From: Proales similis
Taxonomy: Eukaryota > Rotifera > Eurotatoria > Ploima > Proalidae
Length of the DNA stretch: 64,000 bases
Assembly: GCA_019059635.1 (NCBI GenBank)
Contig: JAGVRJ010000007.1
Location: 1,798,001 to 1,862,000 of the forward strand
Direction of reading: 5' to 3'
Notes under the pieces: generated by a model
Seen by the model: only the letters and a program-made list of their open reading frames with translations
The model's database searches: none
What the model was told of the DNA's origin: nothing
Made by a program: the position numbers and the translations under genes
In this document: positions 48,717 through 59,746 of the stretch, piece by piece
How the letters are laid out: each line of letters begins with the position of its first letter
Position numbering within the stretch: the first letter of the stretch is position 1

Positions 48717-49580
48717 CTAATATTTAATCGAATACTTTGAATGGACCACTCGAGGAGGCAGGGAGGGCGGCGCCGGTTGCGCAGGAATACTTGGTGTCGG
48801 CTTGGTGGCCGAATCGATCATCGTCGAATGACTCGGGAACAACGGCTTTATCTTGCTCACAAACGAGTCCAGTCTGTTCATATAAGAGTACTCATCCTCA
48901 AACGCCGAGGCCATGTCGTTCTCGGGCTCATAATCGATGAAATTCTGTCTACTCGGCCAGTTCAACGCGTGAAATGAAAGCGAAATGACTAGCAGACTCA
49001 TGAACACGCTTGATATGTACAAAAAGAAGCCACTTGACTGCAATGAGAGCCGATAGAACAGTGGCTTCCTCGCGGCGCTGCAGTCGAAACGCTCGATGGA
49101 GAGGAAGATTGACGCGCTTGTAACCAGCAGAAGAACGGCGAGCGAGAAAAACGAAAGAACGCAAATAGAAATGGCGAGATGCAAATTTCGCTGCTCGCTC
49201 GACGGCCGAAATATTCTCACAAGAGCGATTAGAGTCAACAGAATGGTGCCGATCATTTGAAGGTGGTAGCCGAGATAGTACAGACTTCTCGCTATGCTGA
49301 ACACTCTGTCGGCAGTGCCATGATCGTTTGGCACACATTTAAATTCAGACGAATAGGCATCTTCGATCGACGAACAAATGAGCCACAAGCCCATGCTCTT
49401 CTCTCTGACCTGCGGCGAATCTTTGAGCGCATAACGACACCCAGAGCAGTAGAGTCCGTCAGACGATTGCGTCGAGTTGTTGGATATTTTCCATTTGGGA
49501 CTATTTAATGCGATGCTGTTGAACACGAGTGACAGCCAAGCGAACAATATTGTGGCTAGGATAACTACGGCGCTGTTCAT
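48717..49580 (-). CDS. Claudin/PMP22-superfamily tetraspan membrane protein
   Basis: This is a 287-residue single-exon protein with four predicted membrane helices: AVVILATILFAWLSLVFNSI, LQMIGTILLTLIALV, a long third helix from ICVLSFFSLAVLLLV, and FFLYISSVFMSLLVISLSF. The first extracellular loop has the superfamily signature: Trp in SPKWK, then GLW in MGLWLICSS with Cys, then Cys in SSEFKC. Claudin-fold proteins seal cell contacts or act as channel auxiliary subunits. The cytosolic tail is Pro-rich (PSIPAQPAPPSLPPR) and ends SIKY. I chose the Met at 49580 because the longer frame upstream translates a CT repeat into Glu/Arg. A minus-strand GATTTTAG acceptor-like motif lies 16 nt upstream of that Met. 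Claudin, Clc-like or stargazin-like membership is unresolved. Confidence 0.82.
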   Translation of the reverse strand: MNSAVVILATILFAWLSLVFNSIALNSPKWKISNNSTQSSDGLYCSGCRYALKDSPQVREKSMGLWLICSSIEDAYSSEFKCVPNDHGTADRVFSIARSLYYLGYHLQMIGTILLTLIALVRIFRPSSEQRNLHLAISICVLSFFSLAVLLLVTSASIFLSIERFDCSAARKPLFYRLSLQSSGFFLYISSVFMSLLVISLSFHALNWPSRQNFIDYEPENDMASAFEDEYSYMNRLDSFVSKIKPLFPSHSTMIDSATKPTPSIPAQPAPPSLPPRVVHSKYSIKY

Positions 49581-49946
49581 GTTCGTTTTTGTTCGGCTAA
49601 AATCGTCTCGTTCTCTCTCAATCTCTCTCTCTCTCTCTCTCTCTAGTTCGCTGATGACCACGATTCAGACGATCAAGATGATAATTGAATCGCCATGACT
49701 CCATCGCGTTGCCATGTTTCCTTAGACTCCCATTTCTCTCGCTTCGGTCTATATTTAGCTTATCGACATTTCTCAATCAATAGACCACTGCTCATGACAA
49801 AACAATCAGTTTGTTCGGTGATGATAAGATCATCGATAAAAGACCAACACACCTTCGATCAACCAACAGATGTTCTTTTCGACCCAGTGTTTGCCTTTAT
49901 ATATTATTTCAATAAGCCAGTCTACCAAGTGAAAGTGTCTTGAAAA
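49581..49946. promoter_or_regulatory. Divergent promoter region, claudin-like and GHL10 genes
   Basis: This 366-nt gap separates two genes read in opposite directions. It contains the CT repeat and, near 49896-49905, a TTTATATATT motif about 45 nt before the GHL10 start codon, with a CAGTC initiator-like motif at 49918-49922. The TATA motif is a plausible core promoter for the plus-strand gene. Confidence 0.45.
49612..49645. repeat. CT dinucleotide repeat at claudin-like 5' flank
   Basis: About fifteen CT units, that is GA on the minus strand, 30-65 nt upstream of the claudin-like start codon. Confidence 0.85.
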
Positions 49947-51737
49947 ATGTTGGCCGCTTTCTTGCTCTTTTCTACTTTCCATCTCTGTTGGCAAGGCACC
50001 AACGCCAATTTATGCGACTCGTACGTTCATCCAACGTACGGCAAAGGGCAGTGCGTTCACACTGACCGATGCCCGAACAACTTGTTCATCTCAAATTTGT
50101 GCGGCTCTTATCCCGACTCGGTCAAGTGCTGTTTCAGCCAACCCACTTCGGGTAATTTCTTGAATTTGCCAGTTGCAGCCGTTTGAAAACTGCTTTTGCT
50201 TGCAAGGATGCTCGAACTTTGTGCACCCATTGTATGGCCAAGGCAAATGTGTCTTGAGCAGTCAATGCACGTCAAGCAATCAGTTCGCTCTGCCCGGATA
50301 TTGTGACGGCTATTCGTCGAGTTACACTTGCTGCTTCAGCAAGATAAACACTGAACCTACGCTGAAGAAATGCGGACTGAGCGCAACCAAAGGCAAAGGA
50401 GTTTGCGTCGGAGCAAATCAGTGCCCGAATGGCGATGCCACTTTGACAAACGAGTGCAGCTCCGGCGATGTCTGCTGTTACTCTCTGCAAGGCAATTTGA
50501 ACTACTACGAGTATAGAGGCGTCTGGATCTCCACAGTGGCCAACATCGATTGGCCTTCTCGGCCCACATTGACGGTCACTCAGCAGCAGACTGAGCTCTT
50601 GAACATTTTGGACACAATGAAATCAGTCGGCTTGAATCTGGTCGTTTTCCAAGTCAGACCGGCAGGCGACGCCATGTACAAGTCCAATCTAGAGCCGTGG
50701 AGTTACTATCTTACTGGTGAGCGCAGTTGATTTTCTCGTTGCGTTTGCGCTAATTTCAAACCCGCACAGGTCAGCAAGGACGGGCGCCCAGTCCATTTTG
50801 GGACCCGCTCAAGTTCGTGATTGAAGAAGGACGCAAACGAAACATTGAAGTTCACGCCTGGCTCAATCCGTACAGAGCCAAGAGTAGCGGAATGACCTAC
50901 TCTCTTGCTTCGAATCACATGGCCAATCGATTTCCGCAGTTCGCCTACTCCTACAACGGCTACATAATCATGGACCCGGCCTCGTCTCAAGGTAGTTCTG
51001 CTTTTATTCGTGTCCTTTTTCGACCAATTTGAGTAATTCTGGCGGCTGCAGTTCGACAGCACATTTTGAACGTCGTTGATGACATTCTGCAAAACTACGA
51101 CGTCGACGGAATTCACATCGACGACTATTTCTATCCTTATCCAGACGGGTCGAACGATTTTCCGGACTCGGGCACCTACGCGGCCTACTTGAGCTCGGGC
51201 GGCAGATTGTCCAAATCCGATTGGCGCCGTGAAAACGTCAACACAATGATCAGAGAAATGTACACGTTGATCAAAAGCAGAAAGCCAACTGTTCAGTTTG
51301 GCATTAGTCCGTTCGGAATCTGGAGGCCAGGCTATCCGGCCGGTGTGGTCGGTTTTGACGCCTACAGCAATTTGTACGCCGACTCGAGGAAATGGCTTCA
51401 AATGGGCTGGCTCGACTATCTCACGCCACAACTTTACTGGGCGATCGATCCGCCTGCTCAAAGCTTCAGCGCCTTGACCACATGGTGGTGTCAGCAAGAC
51501 ACGCAGAGGAAAATGATTGCCCCCGGTCTCGCTCTCTACAAAATGGAAGGCAGCACGAACTGGTCGAGCAACGAAATTCAACGTCAAATTCAAGTGACCA
51601 GAAACAACCGCGGCATCGGCTCCTATGGCAGCATAATGTTCACGGCCAATCAAATAACCAGAGACGTGAAAGGTATTCGTTCGGTGCTCAAGCAAATCTA
51701 CTCAACGCCGGCCCTTGTTCCACAGAAAAGAATCTGA
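49947..51737 (+). CDS. Secreted GHL10/UPF0748 glycoside-hydrolase-like protein with CLIP-like modules
   Basis: Four exons: 49947-50151, 50207-50716, 50770-50991 and 51052-51737, giving about 540 residues. A signal peptide (residues 1-20) is followed by three six-Cys units near 23-62, 70-113 and 119-150. Each has the CLIP-like spacing C, then GxGxC, then C, then C, then CC (YGKGQCVHTDRC, VKCCF). From about 160 on comes a TIM-barrel domain of the GHL10 family (bacterial YngK/UPF0748): YRGVWISTVANIDWP, VFQVRPAGDAMY, WDPLKFVIEEG, VHAWLNPYR, DGIHIDDYFYP, FGISPFGIW and MGWLDYLTPQLYW. The family's substrate is not settled; bacterial members are thought to act on cell-wall or other polysaccharides. 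The carboxylates of the DGIHIDDYF strand are present. GHL10 is mainly bacterial, so ancient transfer is an inference. The introns rule out contaminating bacterial DNA. Confidence 0.9.
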
Positions 51738-52882
51738 AATCGCTTCACTTTCTCATCGAGTCCGACAATTTAAATTTATTCAAAATGAAAGAAATTTGAA
51801 ACTCATTATCATGATGGTCTTGACCATGATTATCTTCAGCATTCACTTTTTCTGGGTCTTTACATTCGAAACACATAGAACAAACAGAAAACGAGGAAAT
51901 ATAGAGAGAGAGAGAGAGACGGAGATTAGTATAAGCGGAAAGGATCAGAGACTGGTTAACTAGCTGCCGAGCTTGCCCAATATTGCAAATGTGATTATTC
52001 ATTTGATCCACCCAGCTCGTACTGTAAATGATTTGTCAGTTGATTAGTGTATTGCATCTCAGGTATTTTTAGTAAATTGTCGCATTTTCTTCTCTGGTAC
52101 TTGGGAACTAGCGGCAGAGCGAAATCTGTCGCCTTTTCATTGTGGCGTACGTTTCATTCATTGTGACGAATGTGCGGCAAATGAGAATAGTCATATTTAT
52201 TGGAGCCTTTTGTTTGAAGATGCCCGAGCGAGATATGATCATTCGGATAGGATCCGTAGTCAAGCAGTCGAGACTTGTTCAATCTCGAGTCTGAGTGCTC
52301 TGCATTGTTGTTTCTGTTGTCGGCTAGAATTGCGTCCAGTCGACTTTGGTTTATGTTGTGATGCAAGGTCGGAAGCATGCCCTTTTTAGTTTTTTCAGTT
52401 TAAATTAGAATTATTAAAGTCAAAAGCCAAGAGTTAAGCCAAAGCAGAAACGACAAAAGATTACAACTAGAACACAACATTTAAGGGTTAGCTCTAGGAT
52501 TTGAGGTGCGTTCACACATGTTGCACTTTCCGATCAAACAGTCGCGTCGATTTGCTTGGGTGTGTTTGTGCGTGGGTGCGAATCTCAATTTGAAAGGGTT
52601 TGATCAAAATCGGGAAATGGCACAACAGGGGATTTGCTCTCAAGTCTAAACTCACATCATGTGAATGTACTTCTATTCACACCTATTTTAAAACATCAAG
52701 CACTATTTTACTTATTCGCTCAATGAAATTGGCGATTTTCCAGCTCTGCGTCTCATTCGGTAGAAGCAAACAAAGTATAAACAAACAAGAAATGAATTCT
52801 ACTAAATAGAGAGGGATTGTTGAATATTCGTGTTCTGTGCGCATTCGCTTCGGTCAGTCTATCTGAACTATCTGAGTGGCAT
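51738..52882. other. Region between convergent GHL10 and CDKL genes
   Basis: It contains a GA repeat at 51902-51919. On the minus strand at 52154-52381 a 76-codon open segment follows a good acceptor, described separately. Otherwise nothing supportable. Confidence 0.5.
52154..52381 (-). other. Possible alternative last exon of the CDKL gene
   Basis: On the minus strand an acceptor (ACTAAAAAG) precedes GGC ATG and 75 codons ending in TGA. Its phase (0) matches the donor after CDKL exon 8 (GTAAGT at 53321). The translation is polar (NQSRLDAILADNRNNN, SRLLDYGSYPNDH) and looks like a kinase tail. It may be an alternative to the 52883-53068 exon, or chance. Confidence 0.3.
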
Positions 52883-54816
<1,934 letters not shown>

Positions 54817-55028
54817 TCACAAGAGTACAATTGGATTCGTATAAAAGTACTCAGAAGCAATAAAGATAAACAATTGAGATTTAATTTCGAATGTTGAATG
54901 TGAATGTTGATGCAAGCAATCGAAGTGAAATGAAAAGAGATGCATTTAATTTGGAGACCAATTAGAATTGAAATGGTGAATGCTTTCGGCTTGGAAGAAT
55001 TCATAGCGACGAGCCAGTGCTCATGTAA

Positions 55029-55448
55029 CTATTTACATTTTAACTGCTTTCTTTTCCCCTTTCTTTGCCGTTGCTGAAGCTCGGGTTCTCCGATTTCTGC
55101 AGGCTCTAGCGTTCGTGCATAATCAGAATGGTGATATGATGACTCTGGAACCGTAGCAGAAAAAAAAGCGAGGAAAAAGTTTATATATAGCAGTTTGGGA
55201 GAAAGCCGATAAAATTCCGTCAATCTAAATGAAAATCTCTTTCTTTGAAGAAAGGGGGGAGGAGGTCTTTTGATTACGAATGTTTTTTCGCTCCGTTGCT
55301 TGGCAACGCGTCAACATTGCAAGCGCGCTGTTCGCCATGATTGCCAACAAAGCGCATAAGTTTAATTCGGTTTTCAAACATAATCAAATCTGAATCGGCC
55401 AGTCTGAGACCTTTGCTTCCCTCTCTTCTGCGTATTTCAAATCTCATG
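55029..55448 (-). CDS. Candidate two-exon small membrane protein
   Basis: I do not recognise this. On the minus strand an open segment 55448-55279 ends at a GTAATC donor, and a 54-nt intron leads to TTTTCATTTAG and an exon 55224-55029. Joined in phase 2 they give about 121 residues. The first half is charged (FEIRRREGSKGLRLADSDL); the second has a hydrophobic stretch (LLYINFFLAFFSATV) then a polar basic tail (LQQRQRKGKRKQLK). The intron size, motifs and phase all fit this genome, but no homologue comes to mind and the frame stays open for 16 codons upstream of the ATG. It lies 290 nt upstream of the CDKL start on the same strand. Confidence 0.35.
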
Positions 55449-56336
55449 TGGCCCTTGCAGAGCTCAATTTTGTTCTCTCAGTCGCTTTCTGTTTTTTGCG
55501 TTCGCAGCTCTGCGCGCGTTTATTGCTCAATAGTCGATTGAGAAACTAACAGCCAGATTGGATCTGGTTTGTCATTGTGGCTCTTGGCAAATAAATTGAC
55601 TTGTCAGCCTACGTAAATAAACAGGCTCTAAGCATGAATTGCATTCGCTCACGAGACGACTGTTCCAAGTGACGCAATTAATCGGCGCATGTTGCCAGAA
55701 GTTGAATTCCTGCAGAAACACTTTTATAGCAGCAGTAATCTTTTAGTTTAGAAACCGATCCAGGTTTAATTGAGCAAAGCACCGGCTTTTTAGACACATC
55801 TCACACAAATGAACGCGTCAGTAAATTGTTTGGCTTTGAAATAAAAACCTTAGTCGAAATGGCTTCAATAGACTTGATCGTAAACATCTTGGTCGCAAAT
55901 TGTTAGTCATGGCCCCTCGATTCGGCTCTCTGCAAATATTTTAAGAGAACTAGATCGCTCCAATTGCACTTGGCTACACTGGCCATTTGAATGCCAACCA
56001 ATTTGGGTCTAAGTTCACATTCGAAAACCGTCCTTTTAGTCGCGGCTTGCATGATTGAGCTGATTGCTTGATTTCTGAGAAATTTGAGGATATCTGTCGA
56101 CAATTGAGATTGCCCGATGAATTGATGAGAGACTAAAAAAAGGTCTCAGTGAGAGTTGATCTCAGAACGAGGACAAGAGACACATGATTGTCTTAAACTG
56201 CGTCGATAATTTATAGTCGATTATGCTAATGAGAATCACAGTGATAGCTGAATCGTTTAGTTGCATGCATTGCATTTGTAAATTGCAACAAATAAAATAA
56301 GGACGAGGGAATTTACGAGGAAGAAAATAGAACAGA
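55449..56336. other. Intergenic region upstream of MOCS3
   Basis: No gene supported. An AAAATAG acceptor-like motif lies 6 nt upstream of the MOCS3 start codon. Confidence 0.55.
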
Positions 56337-58092
56337 ATGTCTACGTTCGGCCGGAATAAGCTAACCAAGTCGGAGATCGAGCGCTACTCTCGCCAGCTGA
56401 TCATACCAGAGTTCGGTGTTGACAGTCAGTTGACGGCTAAAATTTAACTGGCTCTGCGGCTCAGACTAAAACGCAATTATGCTAGATCAGCTGAAATTGA
56501 AAGCGAGCAGGATGCTTATCATAGGCTGTGGTGGGCTCGGATGCCCGTGCGCACTTTACCTCGCCTCGGCCGGAGTAGGAACGCTCGGTCTGCTCGACAA
56601 TGACGTTGTCGAGGTTTCCAATATTCATCGTCAAATCGCTCATGACACATGTTCGGCCGGCCAAAGCAAGGCCAAGAATCTTGCGCAGAAATGCAAGGCG
56701 TAATTCATTTTGCTCACATCTTCACTTCTTCCTCGACCTCGCCTCACTCGCTGCTGTCGCAGTCTTAACGATCAGATCCAGGTTCGAGTTCACGAGTGTC
56801 TCTTGGAAAAGTCAAATGCCGCCTCCATAATTAAAGAATATCCTTTTTGTTCATTTCTTTCGCTTCCTTACTTTTGCTCTCGCAATCAACAGCCGAATTA
56901 ATTAGCTCTCTGCTCAGAACTATTCGCATCCTTAACTTTTCGCTCTATTTTTTTTTGTTACATATGACATTGTACTGGACTGCACCGACAATGTTATAAC
57001 TCGCTACCTCATAAACGACGTCTGTGTTCTTCTTCACAAACCGCTTGTATCTGGCAGTGCCCTTAAATTCGAAGGTCAAGTGAGTGTATTTTTAGACCAG
57101 CTTTTAGAAACGCAGAAGAAGATGATCAACTGCGCAATTTACAAAGTTGACCATCTACAATCATGAAAACGGTCCTTGCTACCGTTGTCTTTACCCCAAG
57201 GCCCCACCTCCCGAGACAGTCTCAAACTGCTCGGACGCAGGCATCCTGGGACCCATCGTCGGCACCATAGGATCAATGCAAGCACTCGAAGCAGTAAAGG
57301 TCGTCTGCAGCATTGGAAGTAAGTTGCTTTAGAAAAAAAAATCAACTTGTTCAACAAGTTTGAAAATTTCTCTAAAAGCAAGCTTGAGCGGAAGCATGTT
57401 TATATTCGACGGGCTTGACTTTATGACGCGAGTGATTAAACTACGAACAAGACAGTCGAATACGTGCCCGATGTGCCAGCACTTTGGACAAGCTCTGAGC
57501 AACGATCAAGTGCAAGAGATACTTGACAAGTTCGATTATCAGACGTTCTGCGGTGTGCGCAACTACAATGACAAATCGTTGAGCCTGAGCCTGTTGGATT
57601 CGGAGAAAGAGCGAATCACGCCGCAGGAATACAGACGCCTTCAAACAGATGGACAAAAATCGCACATTCTGGTGGACGTGAGACCTCGGACCGAGTTCAA
57701 AATGTGCTCGCTGCCAGACTCGTTAAGTAATCCAGGGCTATTCAACGGTCCTTATGTTAAATGCTTAAGACGGTTGCCAAAGACATTCCGATCACCGAAT
57801 TTGAAAAGCGAGAGAGGCACGCTTACAAGACAATTATGAACGAGTTGCAAAAGCTGGATTCTGACGATAGAAAAGGTGGGCCACCACATTCATCGCCTCT
57901 TTGTTCGATCTGATCAGATTGCCCAATCTTGTAGTGATTATGGTCTGCCGACGGGGCAATGATTCGCAACTAGCAGTCAAAGCAGTCCAGAAGCTGCAGG
58001 CCGAAGAGGGACAAGATTGTGCAATCAAAGACATCATCGGCGGTCTTCATGCGTGGTCAGATAGCGTGGATCCAACATTTCCGAAATACTAG
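56337..58092 (+). CDS. MOCS3: MOCS3/UBA4: adenylyltransferase and sulfurtransferase
   Basis: This E1-like enzyme adenylates and thiocarboxylates URM1 and MOCS2A for tRNA wobble-uridine thiolation and molybdenum cofactor synthesis in the cytosol. Eight exons: 56337-56424, 56486-56699, 56763-56837, 56962-57079, 57147-57318, 57379-57726, 57783-57875 and 57935-58092, giving about 421 residues (human 460). The N-terminal half has [14 protein letters not shown], the nucleotide loop GCGGLG (43-48), [14 protein letters not shown], zinc pairs CYRC and CPMC, and the active-site region NCSDAGILG. The C-terminal rhodanese domain has VDVRPRTEF and the catalytic Cys at about 374 in CRRGNDSQ. Intron 3 (56838-56961) has no GT-AG solution; it fits a U12-type AT-AC intron. 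Intron 1 has a GTCAGT donor. An AATAAA lies 12 nt after the stop. Confidence 0.95.
56838..56961 (+). other. U12-type AT-AC intron in MOCS3
   Basis: The intron opens with ATATCCTTT, the minor-spliceosome donor consensus. It contains CATCCTTAAC at 56927-56936, matching the U12 branch-site consensus, and ends in GTTAC. Joining GA to ATATGACATT restores Glu-Tyr-Asp-Ile, as the family requires. The branch-site A is about 26 nt from the 3' splice site, longer than is typical. Confidence 0.8.
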
Positions 58093-58103
58093 CTGCCTTT
58101 TGA

Positions 58104-58109
58104 AATAAA
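58104..58109 (+). terminator. Poly(A) signal of MOCS3
   Basis: AATAAA 12 nt after the MOCS3 stop and 162 nt before the ATG101 start codon. Confidence 0.65.
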
Positions 58110-58270
58110 GTCTTCCACGTGCTTTTTGGCTGGATTTCTGAAATCCCGCGGGATCTGACCATCCCTTGGCTCACTCGGCTGCTGCTCGCTATCTGTTTCA
58201 TCTACGCCTGCTCTATTAACCGACTTGTTGCTAGCTTGTCCGATGTTTTAGATTAAAATTGTGAGCAGCG

Positions 58271-59325
58271 ATGAACGCTCGCACACAATTGTTCGAATTT
58301 GTAAGTGAAACGATCCCTGAAGCCTTAAATGTCTGAATTGAGTCATTTGATTTTTAGTCTTGTGAAAGTCGCCAAGTGGCCGAGATCGTGTCCAGTAAGT
58401 CGAACGTTTGCAACTTACAAGCAGACTTGAATTTACTCTACTCTCGCCCATTTTCAGCCATATTCCACACGGTGCTCATCCATCGCACTGCTGGAAAGGT
58501 AGATATTGCACTTGCACGCCATTGCCACATTGCCGTTGCTTAATCGGCCTTGACTTAGCACATGGCCAAATCTGACAATTCGAACGCCTACACAATCGGA
58601 TCAATCGGCTTCTGCGACGTCGACTGCGACTTTCTCGACTACACTTATGTAAGACTGAGACTGCTGCTGCTGAGATTTTACTCTCAAGCGAATAACTTAA
58701 TTTTGCGCTCTCATTTCACGATCTCGACCTTTCAAGGTGCAAATCAACTCGAGCGAACTTACCAAAGTCGTTAATCAGGAGATACAGTCGTTCACCGAAG
58801 CTCTCAAATCGTCGATGAGCAACAAAATTTCACTCGAGTTTTTTACGCGCAAAAAGCGCAACTGGCCGCTCAACTTTCAGACAGACAACACAGCCTGGGA
58901 GATTTGGACCGTTAAAATCGAGCTCATGCATCTGTCGAATGAAAATGGTCTGTGTCTCAGTCCGTTTTTGGGCCAGTTGACTAAATCTAAACTTTTTTTT
59001 TTAAAACAGAACGTCAAGTTCTCCGGGAAAAACTGAGCGATCTGGTCGGCGAACGTGTGCGGCAAATAATCGAAATAATGGACAAGCCGGACTATACACC
59101 CAAACTTCAGAGTCAGAGCCAGTTGGACACGATCTACGACACCGAGTTCAAAGATATCCAGCCTTATCTCTTTAAAGTAAGCCAACTAATGCTCCATGGG
59201 TGCATTTGAGCATGCGATTCTAAGACAAGTGATCATAGATTCATTACTCGATGGAGGGCGAAGTGAACCAGGTCTCAGTAGGCTCGACGATGAAAAAGAT
59301 GATTAAAGATGCGTTGTCACTTTGA
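58271..59325 (+). CDS. ATG101: ATG101, autophagy-initiation HORMA protein
   Basis: ATG101 is a HORMA-fold subunit of the ULK1/ATG13 complex; it stabilises ATG13 and recruits downstream factors at the forming autophagosome. Seven exons: 58271-58300, 58358-58394, 58458-58498, 58559-58648, 58737-58947, 59010-59176 and 59239-59325, giving about 220 residues (human 218). Matching stretches are SRQVAEIVSTIFHTVLIHRT, YTIGSIG, DVDCDFLDYTYV, ISLEFFTRKK, WEIWTVKIEL, IYDTEFKDIQPYLFK and STMKKMIKDALSL. In the WF finger, Trp109 is kept but the Phe position is Leu111. Exon 5 ends at a weak donor (GTCTGT). A GATGTTTTAG acceptor-like motif lies 20 nt upstream of the start codon. Confidence 0.94.
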
Positions 59326-59746
59326 CGACAACTGACCAGAACGCTTCCAGACCCAAATGCGGCTTGTTTGTTCTGGACTCTTCTTGTTGACTTGAACTAG
59401 CCATCCTTCAGACTCAGCTCCTTCGTCTCTCTTTTTGTCTCTATTCGCTTCGCTCTAATCTGCTTTGATATTTCCTTATTTTCTATAAATATATATTTCC
59501 TCCGAAGCACTCACGTTAAGTGATCGTACACACGCGGAACGTAAGATTGACCTCTTTTATTTCTTCAGTTTATTTGTCAAAGAAAGGATCACGAACATTA
59601 TCGATATAATAAACTGTTGATTGTAATCGTCTGTATGTATAGTGTCTAGTGAACGCTGTTTACCGTTAGAAAGGTATTTAAAAAAGAAATTGTCGCTTAT
59701 GCCGAGTAAAATTCAAGGTGCAAAGATTTAGAGCGAAATCACAGAT
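59326..59746. other. Gap between ATG101 and PUS10
   Basis: No gene seen. It is AT-rich, with TATAAATATATATTTCC near 59485-59501. AGATTTAG and ATCACAG acceptor-like motifs lie 5-20 nt upstream of the PUS10 start codon. Confidence 0.5.

Noticed and set aside
49581-49661. An N-terminal extension of the claudin-like protein
   Set aside because: It translates the CT repeat into alternating Glu and Arg and would precede the first membrane helix; the Met at 49580 is a better start.
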